Shown: positions 42,129 through 50,078 of the stretch, one piece after another
Layout of the letters: every line of letters begins with the position of its first letter
Numbering within the stretch: the stretch's first letter is position 1
Source of the DNA: JALUZX01 sp964561605
GTDB lineage: Bacteria; Planctomycetota; UBA1135; JALUZX01
NCBI GenBank assembly: GCA_964561605.1
Contig: CAZLQD010000040.1
Location: 1 to 64,000 of the forward strand
Direction of reading: 5' to 3'
Length of the DNA: 64,000 nucleotides
The notes under the pieces: model-generated
What the model was told of the DNA's origin: nothing
What the model saw: only the letters and a program-made list of their open reading frames with translations
Database searches by the model: none
Translations under genes and position numbers: made by a program

Positions 42129-43632
42129 GGGGATGTTGGGCGGTCCAGGCGAGGATCTGGTCCAGGGAGAAGGTGAGGGCCAGGAACCGCTCGGCGCCGG
42201 GGACGAGGCGGTATGCCACTTTTCCTTTCCGAGCCGCCTCCTCCAAGGGTTTCAGCAGGGCCCGGTCGGGATCCTTCTCTCCCTCGAGGAAAAGGGTGCG
42301 TTTCCCAAGGGGCGCAGGATTGCGGGGATCCACGGGCGGCCCGGAAACAAGGACCAAGCCGCCCCACAGTTCGGGATGGGCCAGGCAGGAATAGTAGGCC
42401 TGGCTCGCCCCCCTCCCCTGGCCGGCCAAAGTGACTCCCTTGGGAGAAACCCCGAATTCCCGGACCAGCGTCTCCCTGGCCGCCCGGATGGGGTCCCCGC
42501 CGCTCTTCAGATACCCCGTCTGGAGGCAAGCCACGACGACCCGGTGGCGAGCGGCCAGTCCCGGGAGGATTCCTGCACCGTGGACCTGGGCCAGGTCCGC
42601 CTCCCCTCCAAGCAGGTCGGGAAGAAAAAGGAGGGCCCTCCTCCGGCCCTTGGGAGGCAAACCGGGAGGGAGGTAGACCCTCAAGGGGACGACCGTCCCC
42701 CCTTCCACCCTGGTGCCGGCCGGGATGTCGCCCAGGCTTTCCGCCAGGGGATCCATCCCTTCTTCCAGGAGACGGGTCCAGTTCCGGGCGAAGAGAAGGC
42801 ATCCCGCCTGGTCCACATCCACCAAGGGGGGATTTCCTTTCTGGGGGTTCACCGTTCGGTCCAGTTCCCCCAGAACGGACACCAGGGCCGGAAGAGCAAA
42901 GAAGCCTCCGGCAAGGGGGCCATTCCTTCCCGAGGGAGGTCTCCCCCAGGCCCGGTCCAGGGCGGAATAGCGCCTCCCCAGCTCGGCCATCTCCTCGTGG
43001 AAACGGTCCAGAAGATAGAAAGCGGTCCTCCGGTTCAGGACTTCCGGCCGGGCAGGCCCCTTCCCGTGGAACCGGATCTCCGCTTCTCCCACGTATCGAC
43101 CCGGCGCCGCTCCGGCCATGGAGAAGGGTAGAGTCACGTCGTAGCGCAAGAGTCCGTGCCTGTCCGCCTCACCGGGAAAGGCCCTCTCCGCCAGGACCTT
43201 TCCCCGAAGCGGGTCCCGAACCCGAAAGACCACTTCCATCCCCCCGGGAACCTCCAAGGGGAGGAGAAGGCGGACCGTCAAGTGGATCAGGGCCTTCCGC
43301 CCCGCCTCCTGGACCTCGGGAAGGGCGTGAAGGAAAAGGCTCATCCGGAAGAAATTCTCCCTGTCCGCCGGAAGGCCGGCCCCGGCCAGGATCGCCCGGT
43401 TCAACCCATCGAGGACTCTTCCCACCTCCTCGGTGGACAAGCCCTTCGCCGCGTCCACCAGGAAAGGGACCATGGCGGACCGGGCGGCGGGACCGGCGGA
43501 CCGGGCCAACCGAACCACCTGGGCGAGCCGCCGGGCGAGGGCGGGAGGATCCTCCATCCTCCCAAGGAACAGCCCCTGGGCCCGGACCGGGGGGGTCCAC
43601 AGAGAGAAGAGGAGAAAGAGCAGGAAACTCAT
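42124..43632 (-). CDS. Exported alpha/beta-hydrolase-like protein lacking the usual nucleophile
   Basis: A 502-residue protein with a signal peptide (about residues 1-19, MSFLLFLLFSLWTPPVRAQ). The N-terminal half is a helix-rich segment followed by a beta-sandwich-like part. The C-terminal half (about 290-500) resembles an esterase of the alpha/beta-hydrolase fold: RRALLFLPDLLGGE, a helix, then VTLAGQGRGASQAYYSCLAHPELWGGLVLVSGPP. At the nucleophile elbow, where G-x-S-x-G is expected, the residues are G-Q-G-R-G, so the serine is missing. It may be inactive or bind a ligand. It overlaps the upstream gene by four bases (ATGA), so the two are coupled. The DNA end coincides with a duplicated segment. 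Confidence 0.72.
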   Translation of the reverse strand: MSFLLFLLFSLWTPPVRAQGLFLGRMEDPPALARRLAQVVRLARSAGPAARSAMVPFLVDAAKGLSTEEVGRVLDGLNRAILAGAGLPADRENFFRMSLFLHALPEVQEAGRKALIHLTVRLLLPLEVPGGMEVVFRVRDPLRGKVLAERAFPGEADRHGLLRYDVTLPFSMAGAAPGRYVGEAEIRFHGKGPARPEVLNRRTAFYLLDRFHEEMAELGRRYSALDRAWGRPPSGRNGPLAGGFFALPALVSVLGELDRTVNPQKGNPPLVDVDQAGCLLFARNWTRLLEEGMDPLAESLGDIPAGTRVEGGTVVPLRVYLPPGLPPKGRRRALLFLPDLLGGEADLAQVHGAGILPGLAARHRVVVACLQTGYLKSGGDPIRAARETLVREFGVSPKGVTLAGQGRGASQAYYSCLAHPELWGGLVLVSGPPVDPRNPAPLGKRTLFLEGEKDPDRALLKPLEEAARKGKVAYRLVPGAERFLALTFSLDQILAWTAQHPH

Positions 43633-44906
43633 TCCCGCGTGGGATAGGTCTTGAGGACGTGCTCCCGCCATTTCTTCTCCAATTCCAGGATTCCGAAACC
43701 ATAGACCCGGCGGAAGACCTCCCGCTGGGGACGCTTCTGCATGATCCCCCGGACGAGGCTCTTCATCTTCGCCCCACCATAAACGTTGAGTAGGAATTCC
43801 ACGTAACTGAAGCTCAGGGCGTGTTCCAGGGGGGTGAGTTCGTCGATGAGCTTGTTGTAGAAACTCGGAAAGGAAGGAAGGGCGGCCCCAAGGGCAACCT
43901 TGGAACGGATGTAGGCCCGCCACTTCCCGCCCCGGAACCCCACCATGGTGTTCTGCTCGGTGTAGCAGAAATTGGTGCACCGTCCGTCCAGGAGGAACTC
44001 GAAGTAGTGCGCCACTCCCGCGTCCAGCCAACCCGCCTTGCGCTTCCCGATCCAGACGCAGGGGGAGATGTTGGAAAGCAGCAAGTGGGCCACGTTGTGC
44101 ACCACGCACCGGTGAAGGTCCCTGTCGTTCCGAGTCCCCCGCCCCTTGGCCACGGTGAAGGCCGGCCGGGAGCCCAGAAGCTTGCTTCCCGTCCCGCCGC
44201 TCCCCCCCAGGCCCGTGATCCTCGGCGAGACCCGGGCCTGGTCGGTGGCGGAGTTCCAGATGAAGATCCGGAAAGGAGGGTGGAAGTCCCCGTCCGAGCA
44301 GGCCATCACCTTCTTGAACCTCTCGTAGAGAGCCTCGAGCCGGTCCAGGTAGAGGTGGAGGAGGTGATGCTGGTCCAGGGTGCGGCGCCCCACTTTCATG
44401 CGGGGGATGTCGAACATGAGCTGGAAGTGGGGGGAGGCGGCATGCATGAGCCGGTGCTTCGCAAGGGCGTCGATCTTCCTCCGCTCGGCGAGCCACTTCG
44501 CCTGCCGGACCCGCTCCTCCCTGAGCCACTCCTCGGCCGGCCGGTTCTTGCAGGCCTTGCAGTCCACCCTCAAGGTGCCCCCGCAAAGCTTGCATTCGTC
44601 CCTGACGGAACAGAAGGGCACCCCCTCCTCCAGTTTCCGCATCTCCTTTTTGTGCCGGGGACACCACTTCCAGCCCCGGTCCTTGCAGAACTTGCAATGG
44701 ACCTTTCCCAGTCCCGGCACTTCGACGGGTCTCCTCCAGGCGGGCAGGGAAGGTCCTTTCTTCCCCTTCCGGGAAGGCTTCTTCTGGGCATACCCGGGGC
44801 CGGAGAGGGCCGCCCCCAAAAGAACCGCCGCCCCGAGAAGGATCCACGCCCGGAATCCTTTGCCGGGCCGGCCGAGCCGGATGTTAGGATCGAGGGATGC
44901 AGACAT
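43629..44906 (-). CDS. Exported protein with zinc-ribbon and degenerate HExxH-type domain
   Basis: A 425-residue protein with a signal peptide (about residues 1-41, ending PGYAQ). A Cys-rich part follows (CKFC, CPRHK, CSVRDECKLCGG, CKAC at about residues 70-120), like the DnaJ-type zinc ribbons in planctomycetal secreted proteins. The central region looks like a gluzincin peptidase: VVHNVAHLLL aligns with HExxH, but the catalytic Glu is Asn. The later WLDAGVAHYFEFLLDG aligns with the usual W-x-x-E-G-x-A-x-Y-x-E region and also lacks the expected Glu. So it is probably not an active protease. The protein ends in WREHVLKTYP. It overlaps the next gene by four bases and shares its start region with the divergent HAD gene. 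Confidence 0.72.
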   Translation of the reverse strand: MSASLDPNIRLGRPGKGFRAWILLGAAVLLGAALSGPGYAQKKPSRKGKKGPSLPAWRRPVEVPGLGKVHCKFCKDRGWKWCPRHKKEMRKLEEGVPFCSVRDECKLCGGTLRVDCKACKNRPAEEWLREERVRQAKWLAERRKIDALAKHRLMHAASPHFQLMFDIPRMKVGRRTLDQHHLLHLYLDRLEALYERFKKVMACSDGDFHPPFRIFIWNSATDQARVSPRITGLGGSGGTGSKLLGSRPAFTVAKGRGTRNDRDLHRCVVHNVAHLLLSNISPCVWIGKRKAGWLDAGVAHYFEFLLDGRCTNFCYTEQNTMVGFRGGKWRAYIRSKVALGAALPSFPSFYNKLIDELTPLEHALSFSYVEFLLNVYGGAKMKSLVRGIMQKRPQREVFRRVYGFGILELEKKWREHVLKTYPTRE

Positions 44907-45604
44907 TTTCGAATCACACCTTGAAAGGGGTCCTCCTGGACGCGGGGAACACCATCCTCGGCCTGGACTACGAGCTCCTCGCCCAGACTCTAGCGCCGGG
45001 GAACCCGGCCGTCACCCCCGAGGCCCTTGCCCGGGCCGAGGCGAGGGCCAGGAAACTCCTGGCCCCCTACTTCGGCGCCCAGGCCCCCCCTTCCCTGGAA
45101 GAGGGGATCGCCCTCTTCGCCCGGGCCATGGCCGAGCCCTTCGGGATCCCTCCCGACAGTGAAGGGCCCCGCCGGCTCGTGGAACTCTTCCTCTCCCCCG
45201 AGGGAATGGACCGGGCCTGGAGCGTTCCCATCCCCGGCGCCGCCGAGGCACTGGGCGAACTGAAGGAACGGGGCCTCAAGCTCGCCGTGGTCTCCAATGG
45301 AGACGGCCAGGCCCCGAGAAGGCTCCGGGAAGCGGGCCTCGCCGATTTCTTCGAGGCCATCGTGGACTCGGGAAACGTCGGCGTGGAAAAACCGGATCCC
45401 CGTATTTTCCGCATCGCCCTGGAACGGATCGGCGTCGAGCCCGGCGAAGCGGTCCACGTGGGAGACTTCTACCAGGTGGACGTCCTTGGAGCCCGCAAGG
45501 CCGGCCTCAGGGAGGGGATCCTCATCGATCCCTACGGGGACTGGGAGGACGTGGACTGCCCCAGGATCCCCTCGGTGGCGGACCTTCCCGGACTCCTGGC
45601 CTGA
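44897..45604 (+). CDS. HAD-superfamily hydrolase
   Basis: A 235-residue phosphatase-like protein. Motif I is LLDAGNTI (the nucleophile Asp; the second Asp of the DxD is Gly, as in many members with DAGGT-type motifs). Motif II is VVSNGDG, motif III is EKPDPRIF, and motif IV is VHVGDFYQVDVLGA. The helical cap between motifs I and II fits C1-type hydrolases. Substrate unknown. ATG 44897 overlaps the divergent gene by ten bases; no better ATG is nearby. Confidence 0.85.
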   Translation: MQTFSNHTLKGVLLDAGNTILGLDYELLAQTLAPGNPAVTPEALARAEARARKLLAPYFGAQAPPSLEEGIALFARAMAEPFGIPPDSEGPRRLVELFLSPEGMDRAWSVPIPGAAEALGELKERGLKLAVVSNGDGQAPRRLREAGLADFFEAIVDSGNVGVEKPDPRIFRIALERIGVEPGEAVHVGDFYQVDVLGARKAGLREGILIDPYGDWEDVDCPRIPSVADLPGLLA

Positions 45605-45617
45605 CCCGGAGCCCCCC

Positions 45618-45646
45618 GGCGGGGAGGGAGGCTCTTCCTCCCCGCC
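45618..45646. terminator. Hairpin between convergent genes
   Basis: GGCGGGGAGG (45618-45627) pairs perfectly with CCTCCCCGCC (45637-45646), with a nine-base loop. It lies in the 63-base gap between two converging genes. No T-run follows on either strand, so it is at best a weak bidirectional terminator. Confidence 0.4.
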
Positions 45647-45667
45647 CCTCCGGCCCGACCGCCGCCG

Positions 45668-46579
45668 TCAGGCTCCCCCTGCGGCCGCCAGCCGCCTCTC
45701 CAGGATCTGGGCCTCCGGGTCGAAGCGGGCCAGCTTGATGTGCCGGGCCGTCTCCTCGTCAAGGGCATCCTGGGGCACCAGCCCAATGAGCTCGCTCTCC
45801 CGGATCCCCACGCCCTCCTTCTCCGCCTCCGCGGCGACGGCGTCGAAAGCCTTCCGGATGGGCGTAATCCTGTAGTTGGTCAGGTTCATCGAAACCTGGG
45901 CGACCCCCAGGTCGTCCAGGAAGAACCCCAGGGCCTTCACCTTGGGAAGCCCCCCGTCCCTTTCCCGCACCTTCCGGGCGATCCTCTTGGCCACGTCCAC
46001 GTCGTCCGTCTCCAGGTTCACGTTGTAGGCGACCAGGAAGAACCTGGCCCCGACGGCGACGGCCCCCGCCGTAGGATGGATCCGATCGGGCCCGAAGTCC
46101 GGCTTCCGCTCCGGGTCCCTTCCGATCGCCTCCTTGAGCCCTTCGAACTGCCCCTTCCTGACCTTGGCCAGGTTCCGCCTCTCCGGCCGGGTGGCGGCCT
46201 CCTCGTAGAGGAAGACGGGAATCTCCAGTTCACGTCCGATCCGCTCCCCCGTCTTCCGGGCCAGCTCCACCGCCTCCTCCATGGTGGAATCACCCAGGGG
46301 CACGAAGGGGCAGACGTCCATGGCGCCCATTCTCGGGTGCTCCCCCTCGTGCCGGTTGAGATCGATCCGCTTCACCGCTTCCGCAGCCCCGCGAAGGGCC
46401 GCTTCCACCAGGGCATTCCCTTCGCCGGCCAAAGTGATGACGCACCGGTTGTGGTCGGGATCCATCTCCCTGTCCAGCAAGTAGACTCCACCCGGAGAGA
46501 GCATGGCTTCCACCAAGGCGTCCACCACCTCGGCCCTCCTGCCCTCGGAAAAGTTCGGCACCAACTCGAATCGACCCAT
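45668..46579 (-). CDS. ftcD: Glutamate formimidoyltransferase
   Basis: A 303-residue enzyme that transfers the formimino group from N-formiminoglutamate to tetrahydrofolate, in histidine breakdown. The family start VPNFSEGRR near residue 7, VYLLDREMDPDHNRCVITLAG, HPRMGAMDVCPFVPL near residue 83, and the folate-site stretch HPTAGAVAVGARFFLVAYNVNLET are clear. Only the formyltransferase domain is present; the cyclodeaminase is not fused. ATG 46579 follows a GGAGGAGGG site. It lies just downstream of hutI in the same direction. Confidence 0.92.
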   Translation of the reverse strand: MGRFELVPNFSEGRRAEVVDALVEAMLSPGGVYLLDREMDPDHNRCVITLAGEGNALVEAALRGAAEAVKRIDLNRHEGEHPRMGAMDVCPFVPLGDSTMEEAVELARKTGERIGRELEIPVFLYEEAATRPERRNLAKVRKGQFEGLKEAIGRDPERKPDFGPDRIHPTAGAVAVGARFFLVAYNVNLETDDVDVAKRIARKVRERDGGLPKVKALGFFLDDLGVAQVSMNLTNYRITPIRKAFDAVAAEAEKEGVGIRESELIGLVPQDALDEETARHIKLARFDPEAQILERRLAAAGGA

Positions 46580-46673
46580 GGATACCCTCCTCCCGGGATT
46601 CCCCCGGGGAACCTACTTCCGACTTGAAAACGAAAACTCCCGGGAAAGCCCCTCCCGGCGCCCCTTCCCTCCT

Positions 46674-47963
46674 TCACCCGCCCAGGAGTCCCCTGGGGGA
46701 AACCAACACCCTCCCCTCCTTCACCACCCACCGGGCGAGCCCTCCGGCCAGAGCGTAACCGAGACCCTCGAAGGAAGGGAGATCGAGGACCACGAAATCG
46801 GCTTTCTTCCCCGGATGGAGGCTTCCCGAAACGCCGTCCCGGCCCAGGCTGAAGGCGCTGTTGATCGTCGAAGCCGCCAGGGCCTCCCCGGGGGTCATCT
46901 TCATCTTCACGCAGGCGAGGGCCGCCACGAGGGGCATGGACCAGCAAAAGGAGGTGCCGGGGTTGAAATCCGTGGCCAGGGCCACCACGGCACCCGCTTC
47001 CAGGAGATCCCGGGCCGGGGCGTATTTCTCCTTGCCCAGCTGGAAGGTCGTCGCCGGAAGGAGGACCGCCGTCGTGTCCGACCGGGCCAGGGCCTCGATT
47101 CCCTTCGAAGAGATTTCCACCAGGTGGTCCGCCGAGGCCGCCCCGAGCTCCACGGCCAGTTCGGCCCCCCCCATGGGCTCGATCTCGTCGGCATGGACCC
47201 TGAGGCCGAAGCCCAGTTCCTTGGCCCTCTCCAAGTAGACCCGCGAATCCTCGAGGTCGAAGACGTGGGCCTCGGTGAAGATGTCGGCGAACTCGGCCTT
47301 CCCCCGGGCCCGGGGAAGCATCTCCCCGCACAGGAGATCCAGGTAGGCCTTCCGGTCCTGCCTGTATTCGGGAGGAACCTCGTGGGCCCCGAGGAAGGTG
47401 GAAACCAGGTCCACCGGGTGGGCCAGTGAGGCCTCCTCCAGGACCTGGAGACTCTTCTCCTCCGCCTCGGGGGAGAGGCCGTAGCCTGTCTTGGCCTCCA
47501 CTGTAGTGGTCCCCTCCAGGAGCATCCGGTCCAGCCTGTCCAGGACCAGGCGCACCAACTCCTCCCGGGTAGCCTCCCGAACCCCCTTGAGGGAAGAGAG
47601 GATCCCTCCTCCGGCCTTGGAGATCTCCACGTAGGAGGCGCCGGCGACGCGCATGTGGAACTCCTTCTCCCTGGTGGAGGCGAAGACCGGGTGGGTGTGG
47701 GGATCCACGAAGCCCGGCACCAGGACCCCTCCGCCCAGGTCCACCTTCTCCCCCGCCTGGAAGCGGCCCAGGATCTCCTTCCTGGGGCCGGCCGCCACGA
47801 CCTTGCCTCCCTCCACGGCCACGGCCGGATCGGCCAGGACCTCCACCCGGCCCGCCTCCTTCCCCCGGCGGGGTCCCCGGAATGGTCCCTCGGCCAGAGT
47901 CACCCCCTCCCGAACCCCCAGAAAGATCCTCTCCACCTTCTCCAAGGCTCTTCTCCTCGACAT
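46674..47963 (-). CDS. hutI: Imidazolonepropionase
   Basis: A 429-residue metal-dependent amidohydrolase that opens imidazolone propionate to formiminoglutamate. Metal and active-site motifs include FVDPHTHPVFA near residue 85, TVEAKTGYGLSPEAEEKSL, the histidine of VHADEIEPMGGAELAVELGAASADHL, and ATDFNPGTSFCWSMPLV. N-terminal 40 residues form the usual small beta-sandwich. With ftcD it gives the last two steps of one histidine-degradation route; the earlier genes hutH and hutU are not in this window. Ribosome-binding site is weak (GAGAGA). Confidence 0.93.
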   Translation of the reverse strand: MSRRRALEKVERIFLGVREGVTLAEGPFRGPRRGKEAGRVEVLADPAVAVEGGKVVAAGPRKEILGRFQAGEKVDLGGGVLVPGFVDPHTHPVFASTREKEFHMRVAGASYVEISKAGGGILSSLKGVREATREELVRLVLDRLDRMLLEGTTTVEAKTGYGLSPEAEEKSLQVLEEASLAHPVDLVSTFLGAHEVPPEYRQDRKAYLDLLCGEMLPRARGKAEFADIFTEAHVFDLEDSRVYLERAKELGFGLRVHADEIEPMGGAELAVELGAASADHLVEISSKGIEALARSDTTAVLLPATTFQLGKEKYAPARDLLEAGAVVALATDFNPGTSFCWSMPLVAALACVKMKMTPGEALAASTINSAFSLGRDGVSGSLHPGKKADFVVLDLPSFEGLGYALAGGLARWVVKEGRVLVSPRGLLGG

Positions 47964-48115
47964 CTCGGAATCTCTCTCGGGAAGCCCCCCGGGGGCCCCC
48001 CGGGCCGGATCGGGCTTCCGGGATCGACCACCCGATCAAGCTCCCCGCCCGGCGAGGCCGATGAGTCCTCCAGACCACCTTCCAGGCCGGGAGGTCCCAG
48101 GACTACCCGCACAGT

Positions 48116-49972
48116 GTGGACATGATGACCCAGACCCAGGAAACCAAGGCCCTGTCCAGGGATCCATTTTCCCTGTTCCCCTCCCTCCTCTCCATGAGGA
48201 ATCTCCGCAGGGCCCTGAGGAAGCGCCTCCAGGCGCCTCTCTCCCTGAAGGACCTGGCCCATCTTCTCTCCCTGGATCCCCTGGCCATAGTGCGGGGACT
48301 TCGGCTGGCCAACAGCCCCCTCCGCAACCAGGGATCCCCCGTCAAGACCGTGGAGGATTGCCTCCTCACCCTGGGGGGACCAGCCTGCACGGCCCTCTTC
48401 GGCGGCCCTGCCGTGGACGCCTCGGGTTCCCAGAGGATCCGGATCCTCTGGATGCACTCCCTGGCCACGGCCCACGCCGCCAGGCTCCTTGCGGGAACGG
48501 CCCAGGGCCCAACCCCCGAGGAGGCCTACGCCGCCGGCCTTCTCCACGACCTCCCGCAGCTGTTGAACCTCCTCTACATCTGCCGGGAGGGAGAGGCCCA
48601 TCCTTTCCAATCCTCTTCCTATATCCTTCCTCCCTGGTACCGCCTCCCAGAAGAAGTGACGGCCTGGTGGAAACGTGAAGAAGGCCCCACCACGCCCCTC
48701 CTGGAACTCCTCCAGGCGGCGGAGCACCTGGCCGAGGTGAGCGGTTTCCGCCATCCCGACACCCCCTCCCCCGAGGAGGACCTCCTGGGCACCCTCTACA
48801 GCAAGGAACCCTCCCTGGCCCAGGCCGTCAGGGAGGAGGTCCGGAAGGCCCTGGGGCGGGTCGGCCTGGAAGTGGAGCAGGTCCTGGGCCCCCTCCCCGT
48901 CCTGGCACCCCACCCGGAGGACCAGATCTCCTTCCACGGAGAGGTTCCCTCCTACGACCTGGGAAAGGCTTCCAACCTCCTCCTGGAATTCACCCGTGCC
49001 GAGAGTCTCCAGACGGCCGTGACGGTCCTCCTGGCGGCTGTCCGCAAATACATGGGCTTCGACCGGGCCTGGTTCCTCCGCTGGTCCGGTCCGGGAGGAT
49101 CCATCAGGTTCCGGGTCGGCCAGGACCTGACGCCCTACCCTCCGGGGGAAGACCAGGTCAGGCCCACCCCGGCCGAGGCATCCTGGATGGGGGACCTGGC
49201 CGAGCGGGGGAAACCGGCCGTCCTGGACAGGACGGCCTTCCCCGAAAGCACCCTCCTGGACATGGTGGGTTCCGACTCGGCGGTCCTGGCCCCCATCACG
49301 GCCTCCGGGGCGGCCCGGGCCTTCCTCATGGCCGACAAGGGCCTCCAGGGCCGGCCCGTGAGTTCCTCCTCCCTGGACGATCTCCGGGCCATCTGCGGAA
49401 TGGCGGCCCTCCTGGCGGAGAACCTCCTGGTCCAACGGGTGGCCTGGCGCCACGGAACGGCGGCCAACATGGACCCCCTGACGGGGGTTTACAACCGCCG
49501 GGCCGGGCTCACGAGGCTGGCCCGCTACATGGAGAAGTCCCGCCACACCGGCAAGGTGGTGACCCTGATCATGTCGGACATCGACAACTTCAAGAAAGTC
49601 AACGACACCTGGGGCCACCAGGTGGGCGACCAGGTCCTGAAGACCGTGGCCCGGGCCTTGCTGGACCGTTTCGACGACATCGGAGTGGTGAGCCGCATCG
49701 GAGGGGAGGAATTCCTGGTGATCCTCCCCGAGCGCGCCCCCGAAGAAGTCATTCCCTACGTGGAAGAGGTCCGCCAGGCCGTGGAGAACGCCTCCGTCGA
49801 GATCGACGGCGGGCGGAAGGTGAAGGTCACCCTCTCCCTGGGGGTGACGATCACCCACCCGACCCTGGACACTCCCGACAGGGCTCTCCTCCGGGCCGAC
49901 CGCGCCCTTTACGCTTCGAAACAGATGGGAAAGAACCGGTTCTCCGTGGATCCCGGCGACTGGGAAGAATGA
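48116..49972 (+). CDS. HDOD-GAF-GGDEF signalling protein
   Basis: A 618-residue cytoplasmic protein with three parts. An HDOD domain (about 25-220) has YAAGLLHDLPQL (HD core) and LQAAEHLAEVSGF. A GAF-like domain covers about 285-440 (FTRAESLQTAVTVLLAAVRKYMGFDRAWFLR). A GGDEF domain (about 455-610) has the active motif GGEEF near residue 528 and TLIMSDIDNFKKVNDTWGHQVGDQVLK, so it should make cyclic di-GMP. The product-inhibition site (R-x2-D upstream of GGEEF) is not evident. The first codon is GTG 48116, with ATG 48122 and 48125 close behind. HDOD domains alone are signal-binding, not proven catalytic. Confidence 0.88.
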   Translation: MDMMTQTQETKALSRDPFSLFPSLLSMRNLRRALRKRLQAPLSLKDLAHLLSLDPLAIVRGLRLANSPLRNQGSPVKTVEDCLLTLGGPACTALFGGPAVDASGSQRIRILWMHSLATAHAARLLAGTAQGPTPEEAYAAGLLHDLPQLLNLLYICREGEAHPFQSSSYILPPWYRLPEEVTAWWKREEGPTTPLLELLQAAEHLAEVSGFRHPDTPSPEEDLLGTLYSKEPSLAQAVREEVRKALGRVGLEVEQVLGPLPVLAPHPEDQISFHGEVPSYDLGKASNLLLEFTRAESLQTAVTVLLAAVRKYMGFDRAWFLRWSGPGGSIRFRVGQDLTPYPPGEDQVRPTPAEASWMGDLAERGKPAVLDRTAFPESTLLDMVGSDSAVLAPITASGAARAFLMADKGLQGRPVSSSSLDDLRAICGMAALLAENLLVQRVAWRHGTAANMDPLTGVYNRRAGLTRLARYMEKSRHTGKVVTLIMSDIDNFKKVNDTWGHQVGDQVLKTVARALLDRFDDIGVVSRIGGEEFLVILPERAPEEVIPYVEEVRQAVENASVEIDGGRKVKVTLSLGVTITHPTLDTPDRALLRADRALYASKQMGKNRFSVDPGDWEE

Positions 49973-50078
49973 GAGCCCTCCCCTGCCGGAAGGGACAGGG
50001 GGAAAGGGCTTGCCCCCGAAGAAGGAGCATGCGTAACTAGGTTCGAGCCTCACCCAGCACTCTCGGAGGAAAGGCCTC

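Noticed and set aside
42124..44847. A single 907-residue gene
   Set aside because: Its first part overlaps the zinc-ribbon protein in another frame; the signal peptide and ATGA overlap place the start at 43632.
50025..50070. Possible tRNA T-arm (GGTTCGAGCC)
   Set aside because: The would-be stem bases do not match, and no cloverleaf can be drawn.
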